A stretch of DNA of 11,929 nt, from assembly GCA_900552985.1 (NCBI GenBank), contig USBP01000019.1, positions 1-11,929 on the forward strand. The letters are read 5' to 3'. The position numbers were made by a program, and so were the translations under genes. The notes beneath the pieces were generated by a model. It made no database searches, was not told where the DNA came from, and saw only the letters and a program-made list of their open reading frames with translations. This stretch comes from an uncultured Oscillospiraceae bacterium. Its GTDB lineage: Bacteria > Bacillota > Clostridia > Oscillospirales > Acutalibacteraceae. Shown here piece by piece: positions 1 to 5,817 of the stretch. Each line of letters begins with the position of its first letter. Position 1 is the first letter of the stretch.

Positions 1-1197
1 ATCGGCCGCGGCCTGCTGCTCGGCGACCCGGATGTGCGCTACTCCACGCGCACCGCATTCCCCTCCCGGTTCCGCGCGCTCTCTGAGCAGCTGGGGCCTG
101 CCGACCGCTTATCGGCAAAGCTGGTTCCAGTCGTTTTGGCGCTGTCAACCGCGACAGGTATCGCCGTCGGCATCTTAAACCACAGCGCGGCGGATGGCTT
201 TTCCGCCCTAGCCGCGTTCGCCTGTATCTCTATCCCTGCCGTCCTTTCGCTTGGCGCGGCATGGCCGCTTTTCCGCGCGAATCAATCGCTCAACAGAGGC
301 GGGGCCATGGTCTCCGGTTATGCGGCGGCGGCAGACTGCGGCGAAACAAATGCCGTCGTCTTTGACTCCTCCGATATTTTCCGGCATGGCGGCTGCAATA
401 TCCACGGCTTTAAGCCCTTCCACGGCATGCGCATAGACGAGGCTATTTTGGACGCCGCTTCTCTGGTGATTGCCGCCGGCGGCCCGCTTGGCGAGGTTTT
501 TGACAGTGTAATTCTGGGCAACCGGCGCATTCTCCCCCCAGTGGAAGAGCTTTCCTATGAGGACCGCATGGGGTTATCCGGCTGGGTGCATGGCCGGCGG
601 ATCCTGGTTGGGAACCGGGAGCTTTTACAGCACCACAACGTGGAGCTCCCCCCCCGTCAGAGCGAGGCAAAATACCGCCACGACGGCCGCCAGGTGATGT
701 ACCTCGCGGTGGATGGCCTTTTATCTGCGTTGTTCGTCGTCAGCTATCAGGCGGATCCACATGTGGGGGAGCATTTGAAAAACCTTGAGCGCAAGGGAAT
801 CACTATCCTCGTGCGCACCTCCGACCCCAATATTACAGACTCCTTTGTGGAGGAGCGCTTTGGGCTCCCGCAAAACTGCGTCAAAGTGATCAGTGCGCAG
901 GCAGGCGTGATTTACCGGAAATACCGTTCCACTGCCTTGCAGCGTGGGAGTGCCGGGATTGTTCACGACGGGCGAATTCAAAACTTCCTGCGCAGCGTAG
1001 CAGCCTGCGCAACGCTGCAAAACGGTGCGAAGCTACTGACCGCTCTGGAGGTCGCCGCTGCTGCGCTTGGCGCCGCTCTGGTGGGCGTGCTGTGCTTCAC
1101 TTCAGAGGTGTCAGTGCTCGGCGCCGTTCAGATTATATTGTATCAGCTCTTTTGGGCTGTGATTATTCTCGCCATCGGAGGCAGCGAAAAGTTTTAA
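1..1197 (+). CDS. P-type ATPase-like membrane protein with degenerate catalytic motifs (5' partial)
   Basis: The frame is open to the first base of the window, so the gene starts upstream; the GTG at 34 is only the first internal start-like codon. The fold order is that of a P-type (P1B-like) ATPase: two hydrophobic segments (about 130-180 and 205-270), the phosphorylation region, an N-domain with a VGN motif (GRRILVGNREL, about 595-627), a P-domain and two C-terminal membrane helices (about 1040-1185). The key motifs have decayed. The phosphorylation site reads VFDSSDIF where DKTGT is expected, with the Asp kept at 364-366. TGD reads TSD (817-825). The GDGxNDxP hinge reads HDGRIQN (from about 964). 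The ion-site CPx motif before the phosphorylation region reads IPA. It therefore probably does not pump ions by the standard cycle and may be a regulatory or structural pseudo-ATPase. The fold assignment is by eye. A C8 tract lies at 648-655 but the frame is intact on both sides. It ends before a strong terminator. Confidence 0.75.
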   Translation: MGRGLLLGDPDVRYSTRTAFPSRFRALSEQLGPADRLSAKLVPVVLALSTATGIAVGILNHSAADGFSALAAFACISIPAVLSLGAAWPLFRANQSLNRGGAMVSGYAAAADCGETNAVVFDSSDIFRHGGCNIHGFKPFHGMRIDEAILDAASLVIAAGGPLGEVFDSVILGNRRILPPVEELSYEDRMGLSGWVHGRRILVGNRELLQHHNVELPPRQSEAKYRHDGRQVMYLAVDGLLSALFVVSYQADPHVGEHLKNLERKGITILVRTSDPNITDSFVEERFGLPQNCVKVISAQAGVIYRKYRSTALQRGSAGIVHDGRIQNFLRSVAACATLQNGAKLLTALEVAAAALGAALVGVLCFTSEVSVLGAVQIILYQLFWAVIILAIGGSEKF

Positions 1198-1236
1198 GCG
1201 CTCTTGTTTCATCAGATCATTTCCCTGAAAAATGCC

Positions 1237-1271
1237 GTACAGCCGGAGGGAGCTCTTCCCTCCGGCTGTAC
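1237..1271. terminator. Bidirectional intrinsic terminator between convergent genes
   Basis: A perfect 15-bp stem (1237-1251 with 1257-1271) closes a 5-nt loop. TTTT follows on the plus strand, and the minus strand reads GGC then ATTTTT after the stem. It sits between the ends of the P-type ATPase-like gene (plus) and trpS (minus), so it can serve both. Confidence 0.9.
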
Positions 1272-1294
1272 TTTTGCAGCCTGAACGGCCTGTC

Positions 1295-2302
1295 TTATCC
1301 AAGCACAAAGCCGACCTTTTTCATCACCTTATCCAGTGTGCGCTGTGAAACACGGCGGGCGGCCTCGGCCCCCTTTGCAGCGCAGCTGCGGATATAATCG
1401 AGATCATTCATGTAGGCACGGAAGCGCTCCTGCACAGGGCGCAGCTCTTCGATCACCGCCTCGGCAACCGCCGTTTTAAACGCCCCATACCCTTTCCCGT
1501 CAAACTCCTGCTCAATCTGCTCCATTGTTTTTCCGGTGCAGCAGCTGTAAATCCCCATCAGGTTGTTGATGCCTGCACGGCCTTCCTCACAGGCTACGCG
1601 GGCCTCCGAATCCGTAACGGCGCGTTTAAACTTGCGCATGATGACCTCCGGCTCATCCAGCATGGAAATAAAGCCGTTGACATTTGGATCGGACTTACTC
1701 ATCTTCTTCTCCGGCTCCTGGAGGGACATCACGCGCGCCCCCTCTTTGCCGATGAAAGGCTCCGGGATGGTGAACACATTGCCATAAATGCCGTTAAAAC
1801 GGCCGGCAATATCGCGCGTAATTTCCAGGTGCTGCTTCTGATCCGCCCCCACGGGCACAAAATCCGCCTGATAGAGCAAAATATCCGCAGCCATCAGCAC
1901 CGGGTAAGCAAACAGGCCCACATTGACGTTATCCGCATGCTGGGCGGATTTATCCTTAAACTGCGTCATGCGCGACATTTCGCCAAACTGTGTATAGCAG
2001 TTAAGCACCCACGCGAGCTGTGCATGGGTGGGCACCTGGCTTTGTATAAACACAAGGTTTTTCTCCGGATCCAGGCCGATTGCAAGCAGCAGGGCATACA
2101 GCTCCAGCGTGCGGCGGCGCAGCTCAGCCGGGTTTTGCCGCACCGTAATCGCATGCAGATCCGCCACCGCATAAGCGCAATCATACTCCTCCGCCATGGC
2201 CGCCCAGTTTTTGAGCGCACCGAGATAGTTGCCGAGCGTTGGGATGCCGCTTGGCTGGATCGCGCTTAAAATCTTTTTTTTGCGTTGTGTTTGCTGCTCC
2301 AT
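1295..2302 (-). CDS. trpS: Tryptophanyl-tRNA synthetase
   Basis: Charges tRNA-Trp with tryptophan using ATP, in the cytoplasm. The 335-residue length is normal for bacterial TrpRS, a class I synthetase. The N-terminal ATP-binding signature is SGIPTLGNYLGA (about residues 18-29, the HIGH-equivalent). GADQKQHLE (152-160) is the family's binding-loop motif, and KKMSKSDPN (199-207) is the KMSKS loop. The protein is complete from MEQQTQRKKK to a TAA stop. The start is supported by an AGGGG ribosome binding site a few bases upstream on the minus strand. Only 15 bp separate it from the stop of the aminotransferase gene, so the two are probably co-transcribed from a promoter near 3605. No T-box leader or separate promoter is visible directly upstream. 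Transcription should end at the hairpin at 1237-1271. Nothing suggests truncation. Confidence 0.97.
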   Translation of the reverse strand: MEQQTQRKKKILSAIQPSGIPTLGNYLGALKNWAAMAEEYDCAYAVADLHAITVRQNPAELRRRTLELYALLLAIGLDPEKNLVFIQSQVPTHAQLAWVLNCYTQFGEMSRMTQFKDKSAQHADNVNVGLFAYPVLMAADILLYQADFVPVGADQKQHLEITRDIAGRFNGIYGNVFTIPEPFIGKEGARVMSLQEPEKKMSKSDPNVNGFISMLDEPEVIMRKFKRAVTDSEARVACEEGRAGINNLMGIYSCCTGKTMEQIEQEFDGKGYGAFKTAVAEAVIEELRPVQERFRAYMNDLDYIRSCAAKGAEAARRVSQRTLDKVMKKVGFVLG

Positions 2303-2317
2303 GTGATCCCCTGCTCT

Positions 2318-3508
2318 CTAAAATTCTTTTTTCAACTGGCCTAAAATCTGCATCCCCCTGACGATGGCCTCATCCGTAGGCGTTGAGAAATTCAGCCGGA
2401 AGCACTGGGTTGGGTCATCCTCATGCGTCATGAAAGCAGAGCCTGGCACCACCGCAACCTTGCGCTCCACCGCCTTCTGGCAGAACGCCGTCATATCCAC
2501 GCCCTCCGGCAGAGCACACCAGATGAACAGGCCGCCCTCCGGCCGGTTGTAGGTGACAAAGTCCCCCAGCTCGCTGTCAATCAGATCGCACATCAGGTTG
2601 AGCTTTTTGCGATAAATCCCGCAGATTTTCTGAATATGCGCTTCGATATCGTAATGCGCCATCCATTCATCCACAATCAACTGGCAGAGCATCGTCGTGT
2701 GAACGTCCGACGCCTGCTTTCCAACAGTCATTTTCGCAATCAACGGCGCGGGCGCAACGGCATAGCCCACGCGCATACCGGGCGACAGAATCTTAGAAAA
2801 CGAGCCTGCATAGAGGACGTAGCCCTCTTCATCAAAGCTCTTGATCGCCGGCACATGTTCGCCCGCCACGCGCAAATCGCCATAGGGGTTATCCTCCACA
2901 ATAAGCACACCATACTGCCTGGCCAGCTCGTAAACCCGTTGGCGCTTGGCAAGCGACATCGTCACGCCGGCCGGATTTTGAAAATTCGGAATGGTATAAA
3001 TAAACCGGACGTTTTGCTCCTCTTGCAGGGCGCGTTCCAGTTCCTCCACATCCATGCCGTCCGCCTGCACAGGGATCCCGCGCAGCTTTGCGCCATAGGA
3101 GCGGAAGCAATTCAGCGAGCCGATGAAGGACGGCGCCTCGCAGAGAACCGTATCCCCCTCGTTACAGAGGGCTTTTGTTGCCAGGTCCATCACCTGCTGC
3201 GCGCCGGAGGTAACAATCAGGTTGTCAAAATCACGGCCGATGTTATGCTTGGCTTTCATATAGGCAGAGAGCCGCTCCCGCAGAGGCGCATACCCCTCCG
3301 TAACGCCATATTGCAGGCAGTCCACCGGCCGTTCGGCAAGCAGCTTTGCCGTAATCTCTCGCACCTCGTCCACAGGGAAGGCCTCCGGCGCGGGGTTCCC
3401 GGCCGCGAAGGGAATCACATCCGGCTGGGAGGTTGCTTTCAGAATTTCCCGAATCGCGGAAGGCTGCAACGAGGAAATTCGGTTTGAAAATTGAAATTGC
3501 ATTGTCAT
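2318..3508 (-). CDS. PLP-dependent class I/II aminotransferase (2-aminoadipate/aromatic type)
   Basis: Fold-type I aminotransferase that moves an amino group through pyridoxal phosphate. It resembles the LysN/ARO8-like group and the C-terminal domain of MocR regulators, but has no N-terminal DNA-binding domain. Numbered from the longest possible start at 3529, visible motifs are the N-terminal FAAGNPAPEAFP (41-52), PNFQNPAG (181-188), VEDNPYGD (211-218, the Asp contacts the PLP ring nitrogen) and the Schiff-base lysine K246 in AGSFSKILSPGMRVGY. A C-terminal FRLNFS carries the carboxylate-binding Arg. The start is uncertain. The ATG at 3529 has no ribosome binding site, whereas ATG 3508 has AGGA ten bases upstream and ATG 3502 has GGGG seven bases upstream; I give 3508. 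It is the first gene of a unit with trpS. Substrate cannot be told from sequence; proximity to trpS hints at aromatic amino acids but is weak evidence. Confidence 0.92.
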   Translation of the reverse strand: MTMQFQFSNRISSLQPSAIREILKATSQPDVIPFAAGNPAPEAFPVDEVREITAKLLAERPVDCLQYGVTEGYAPLRERLSAYMKAKHNIGRDFDNLIVTSGAQQVMDLATKALCNEGDTVLCEAPSFIGSLNCFRSYGAKLRGIPVQADGMDVEELERALQEEQNVRFIYTIPNFQNPAGVTMSLAKRQRVYELARQYGVLIVEDNPYGDLRVAGEHVPAIKSFDEEGYVLYAGSFSKILSPGMRVGYAVAPAPLIAKMTVGKQASDVHTTMLCQLIVDEWMAHYDIEAHIQKICGIYRKKLNLMCDLIDSELGDFVTYNRPEGGLFIWCALPEGVDMTAFCQKAVERKVAVVPGSAFMTHEDDPTQCFRLNFSTPTDEAIVRGMQILGQLKKEF

Positions 3509-3604
3509 ACCCCATTTTTCCTGATTCATTCAGAGAAACACGGATTCGCTCCAGAGTGGGCCACACGCCGGGCCCATAAGAGCGCCACTGCGTCCGTGCG
3601 CCTG

Positions 3605-3610
3605 ATTATA
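3605..3610 (-). promoter_or_regulatory. Probable -10 element of the aminotransferase-trpS unit
   Basis: On the minus strand a perfect TATAAT lies about 100 bp before the aminotransferase start. No good -35 hexamer sits 16-18 bp upstream; that position falls at the edge of the inverted repeat at 3628-3661, so expression may need an activator or use a different promoter. A second hexamer, TAAAAT preceded by TG (extended -10 style), lies just upstream. Confidence 0.45.
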
Positions 3611-3627
3611 TAGAAATATTTTAGCAC

Positions 3628-3661
3628 ACTCGGCGGCCTTTTGAAAGGGGGGCCGCCGAGT
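3628..3661. repeat. 11-bp perfect inverted repeat between divergent promoters
   Basis: The arms ACTCGGCGGCC (3628-3638) and GGCCGCCGAGT (3651-3661) are exact reverse complements around a 12-nt centre. It is followed on the plus strand by T-rich sequence, so it looks like an intrinsic terminator, yet no plus-strand gene lies upstream. It sits between the minus -10 (3605-3610) and the plus -35 (3665-3670), so it could instead be an operator or an insulating terminator. Confidence 0.7.
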
Positions 3662-3664
3662 TTC

Positions 3665-3693
3665 TAGACTTTTTCCCTCCGATGATGTATAAT
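3665..3693 (+). promoter_or_regulatory. Sigma-A-type promoter of the foldase-like lipoprotein
   Basis: TAGACT (-35, four of six matches to TTGACA), a 17-bp spacer, then a perfect TATAAT (-10, 3688-3693). The predicted leader to the ATG at 3786 is about 85 nt. Confidence 0.7.
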
Positions 3694-3775
3694 AAAATAG
3701 CGGACAAGCCTCGAAACAGAGCGCTCTCCGCACAATCATGCTGACAGATTGTTCTCCCGGCCCTGCCGGTAAAAT

Positions 3776-3780
3776 GGAGG
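3776..3780 (+). promoter_or_regulatory. Ribosome binding site that fixes the lipoprotein start
   Basis: GGAGG lies five bases before the ATG at 3786. This favours that start over the longer in-frame ATG at 3738, which would put 16 extra residues before a classical lipoprotein signal peptide. Confidence 0.9.
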
Positions 3781-3785
3781 TTGCT

Positions 3786-4835
3786 ATGAAACGGATTTTA
3801 TGCGCCCTTGCGGCGCTGACGCTCTTATTCACGCTTCTAACCGCCTGCAGCGGGCCAAAGACGGCGCTTTCCATCGGCGGTGCGCAGCTCAGCAGCGAAA
3901 TTTACACCTACTACTATGATCTTGTCGTCCGTTCCCCGGAGGATTATCCCGGAGATGCGCGGGAAAACGCCATTCAGCTGTGCAGAGAATATGTTGCGGT
4001 CAACACGGTTGCTGCAGAGCAGGCGGTGCGCCTTGGCACGGAGCAGGAGTCAAGCGCCTCCTCCTGGGTGAACCAGCAGTGGAAATTTTTCAGCGGCTAT
4101 TATAACCGTCTCGGCATCAGCAAGCAAACGCTGATGAAGGCGCGGGAAAACGAAGAGCGCAAAGCGCTCCTACTGGAGGCCTATTATGGCCCTGACGGTT
4201 CGCAGCCCGTATCAGAGGAGGAGCTGAAGGCCTACTTTTCCAGTCACTTTGTGGCGTTCTATTCCATCGACGGTTACTTGACGGATATCAATGATGCCGG
4301 CGAGCAGGTTGCTCTCAGCGAAGCGCGTGTGAACGAGATTACGCAGCAGTTTAACAATATGGCGAAAAACATTCAGGGCGGCGCCTCTATGGCACAGGTT
4401 AACGACGACTATCTAAAAACCCAAAACAGCTCCGGCGCAGGGGAATTCACCGCCTCTGTGATCGATGCGGATAACACCGCTTATCCCGAAGGCTTTTACG
4501 ATCAGGTAGCGGCAATGAAGGCCAATGAGGTCAAGGTGATCACGCTGGGCTCCTATATTTATGTGGTGCAGAAGCTGAATCCCCTCATGGAGGATGGCGT
4601 CTATTTCACCCAGTATCAGCAGGATGTGCTCAACAGCATGAAGGGCGGCGAGCTGGCGGCGCTTTTGCAGGCCCGGGAGGATGCTTTTGAGGTCAAGCAA
4701 AAAAACTCCGTGCTCAAGCGCTGCGAGAAACTGGTTACACAGGAGCATGAAGAAAACGAGGCAGAAACGCAAGCTCCTTCCGGCGCCAGCACTTCCGCTG
4801 AGCCTCAGCAGGCGGCCGCTTCTACCGCTGCCTAA
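3786..4835 (+). CDS. PrsA/SurA-like foldase lipoprotein, parvulin-type domain degenerate
   Basis: A 349-residue exported lipoprotein. The signal peptide MKRILCALAALTLLFTLL ends in a lipobox LTAC with the lipidated Cys at residue 21, so the mature protein should be anchored to the outer face of the membrane. The body resembles PrsA/SurA-type chaperones: an N-terminal helical region (about 30-140), a middle region in the place of a parvulin PPIase domain (about 150-270) ending in LGSYIYVVQKL, then helical sequence and a low-complexity tail rich in Ala, Ser, Glu and Pro. The usual parvulin signatures (a HIL-like first strand with the catalytic His, and GGxLG) are not visible, so it may act as a holding chaperone without isomerase activity, or be a related lipoprotein of unknown role. 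The family call is by eye. It is monocistronic: it has its own promoter and faces a convergent gene downstream. Confidence 0.78.
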   Translation: MKRILCALAALTLLFTLLTACSGPKTALSIGGAQLSSEIYTYYYDLVVRSPEDYPGDARENAIQLCREYVAVNTVAAEQAVRLGTEQESSASSWVNQQWKFFSGYYNRLGISKQTLMKARENEERKALLLEAYYGPDGSQPVSEEELKAYFSSHFVAFYSIDGYLTDINDAGEQVALSEARVNEITQQFNNMAKNIQGGASMAQVNDDYLKTQNSSGAGEFTASVIDADNTAYPEGFYDQVAAMKANEVKVITLGSYIYVVQKLNPLMEDGVYFTQYQQDVLNSMKGGELAALLQAREDAFEVKQKNSVLKRCEKLVTQEHEENEAETQAPSGASTSAEPQQAAASTAA

Positions 4836-4848
4836 AGCCGGCGGCCGC
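4811..4848 (+). repeat. Pair of self-complementary GC-only repeats around the lipoprotein stop
   Basis: GGCGGCCGC occurs at 4811-4819 and 4840-4848, and the 8-bp core GCGGCCGC is its own reverse complement. The two copies can therefore pair into an 8-bp hairpin whose loop contains the TAA stop (4833-4835). No T-run follows, so it is at best a poor intrinsic terminator. Confidence 0.45.
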
Positions 4849-5020
4849 GCCGGGAGGCCTCATAGCGCACAACGCCAAACAGATAGAGCCCCGCGCTGCG
4901 GAGCGTGCGGTGCAGCCTTCTCTTCAAGAAAGGTTGCAGACGCACCGGCAGCGCGAGGCTCTTTTGATTATCCCGCCGTTTCGCCGACAAGTTCAGGCGC
5001 AGCGCTATGTGCGCCCACAA
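4832..5020 (-). CDS. Doubtful small basic ORF downstream of the GtrA-family gene
   Basis: Sixty-two codons from a TTG at 5018-5020 to a TAG at 4832-4834, on the same strand as the GtrA-family gene and starting 24 bp after its stop. Codons favour G or C at the third position as in neighbouring genes, and the product is strongly basic, ending RYEASRRGRRL. No ribosome binding site lies before the TTG. The frame stays open upstream into the end of the GtrA-family gene without a better start. It could be a small protein, the decayed C-terminus of a longer gene, or a chance frame. Its stop overlaps the end of the convergent lipoprotein gene by a few bases. I do not recognise it. Confidence 0.2.
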   Translation of the reverse strand: MWAHIALRLNLSAKRRDNQKSLALPVRLQPFLKRRLHRTLRSAGLYLFGVVRYEASRRGRRL

Positions 5021-5043
5021 CCGCCCGGGAGCCCAGCGGAGCG

Positions 5044-5562
5044 TTATTGCTGCGTTTGGTGCGCGGCCTGCTCCGCCAGCTTTTCCTGCTCCTTTTTGCC
5101 AAGCTCATTGGTGTTGATCGATTTTCTGAAAACAAAAAACCGGTCATAGAGAAATTCCGTAACAAAATTAATCAGCATCGTCCCCGCAAGCACAAGATAT
5201 TCATTCCACCCGAGCCCGTCTACAAGGGCGTCCCCCCACCAGGTGGAGAGCGGCGTGAATACCAGATAAAAGCATGCAACCTTCAGCATCGCAACTGGGA
5301 CGTTATTTGCAGATTTAAAGGTATATTTTCGGTTAAAGGTGAAATTCCACAGCACAGATAAAACAAGGGCAGTCAGATATCCCGGCCAGTAGGGGAGCTT
5401 GAGCACCTCATGCAGCAGCGTAAAGCTTACAAATTGGATGATGCCCGCGCTGGCGGAGAACAGCGCAAACTTTACGGCCTGTAGGATATTTTGCTTCTTT
5501 GTCAGCCTGGGCGGATTTTCAGGGGCTGTTGCAGTCAAATTTTTGCCGTCTGCTTTTTTCAT
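5044..5562 (-). CDS. GtrA-family membrane protein
   Basis: A 172-residue protein of the GtrA/DPMS family (small four-helix membrane proteins). Characterised members help move or process polyprenyl-phosphate-linked sugars for cell-surface glycans or teichoic acids. The four hydrophobic segments are at about residues 28-52, 60-75, 90-107 and 120-138. The two family hallmarks are visible: LWNFTFNRKYTF after the second helix (71-82) and NFVTEFLYDRFFVFRK after the fourth (132-147). A polar N-terminus and a charged Glu/Gln/Lys-rich tail (about 150-172) flank the core. The ATG follows an AAAGGAG site nine bases away and a near-consensus promoter, so the gene is probably expressed alone. No glycosyltransferase partner lies beside it in this window, so the lipid-sugar substrate is unknown. 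Confidence 0.9.
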   Translation of the reverse strand: MKKADGKNLTATAPENPPRLTKKQNILQAVKFALFSASAGIIQFVSFTLLHEVLKLPYWPGYLTALVLSVLWNFTFNRKYTFKSANNVPVAMLKVACFYLVFTPLSTWWGDALVDGLGWNEYLVLAGTMLINFVTEFLYDRFFVFRKSINTNELGKKEQEKLAEQAAHQTQQ

Positions 5563-5606
5563 GCACAGGAACTCCTTTTGTAAAAGATAGCGAAAAGCCT
5601 ATTTTC

Positions 5607-5635
5607 ATTATAGCAGCGCACTGGCATCCTGTAAA
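5607..5635 (-). promoter_or_regulatory. Near-consensus sigma-A promoter of the GtrA-family gene
   Basis: On the minus strand: TTTACA (-35), exactly 17 bp, then TATAAT (-10). The start of transcription should be near 5600, giving a short leader of about 40 nt to the ATG at 5562. Confidence 0.85.
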
Positions 5636-5765
5636 GGAACGATATTCCCGGCGGGGGAAGGGACCACATGGATACGGCGGGGAAACGGCGTTTACGGCTC
5701 CTCTCAGGCCACCAGGGCTTGCTCCCCCTGCGCAGAGGAGGCACCCCCATCTTCGGATAAAAACA

Positions 5766-5793
5766 GAGCGCCCCGCAAAGCAGCGGGGCGCTC
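5766..5793 (-). terminator. Intrinsic terminator of the mosaic lipoprotein gene
   Basis: A perfect 11-bp stem (GAGCGCCCCGC at 5766-5776 with GCGGGGCGCTC at 5783-5793) closes a 6-nt loop and is followed on the minus strand by TGTTTTTA. It lies 25 bp after the lipoprotein stop and insulates it from the GtrA-family gene. I see nothing else clear between this hairpin and the GtrA promoter (5636-5765). Confidence 0.88.
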
Positions 5794-5817
5794 CAAGCAA
5801 TATTCAGTTAAAATCTG

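Noticed and set aside
1829..2269. Plus-strand frame opposite trpS
   Set aside because: It is the antisense of TrpRS; the motifs are on the minus strand.
2423..3487. Long plus-strand frame (354 codons) opposite the aminotransferase
   Set aside because: The minus strand has unmistakable PLP-enzyme motifs; this frame is its antisense shadow, with His/Arg/Asn-rich non-protein-like composition and no ribosome binding site.
3509..3630. T-box or attenuator leader for the aminotransferase-trpS unit
   Set aside because: No T-box consensus (AGGGUGGNACCGCG-like) is present; only a weak 6-bp GGGCC/GGCCC pairing is seen in the leader.
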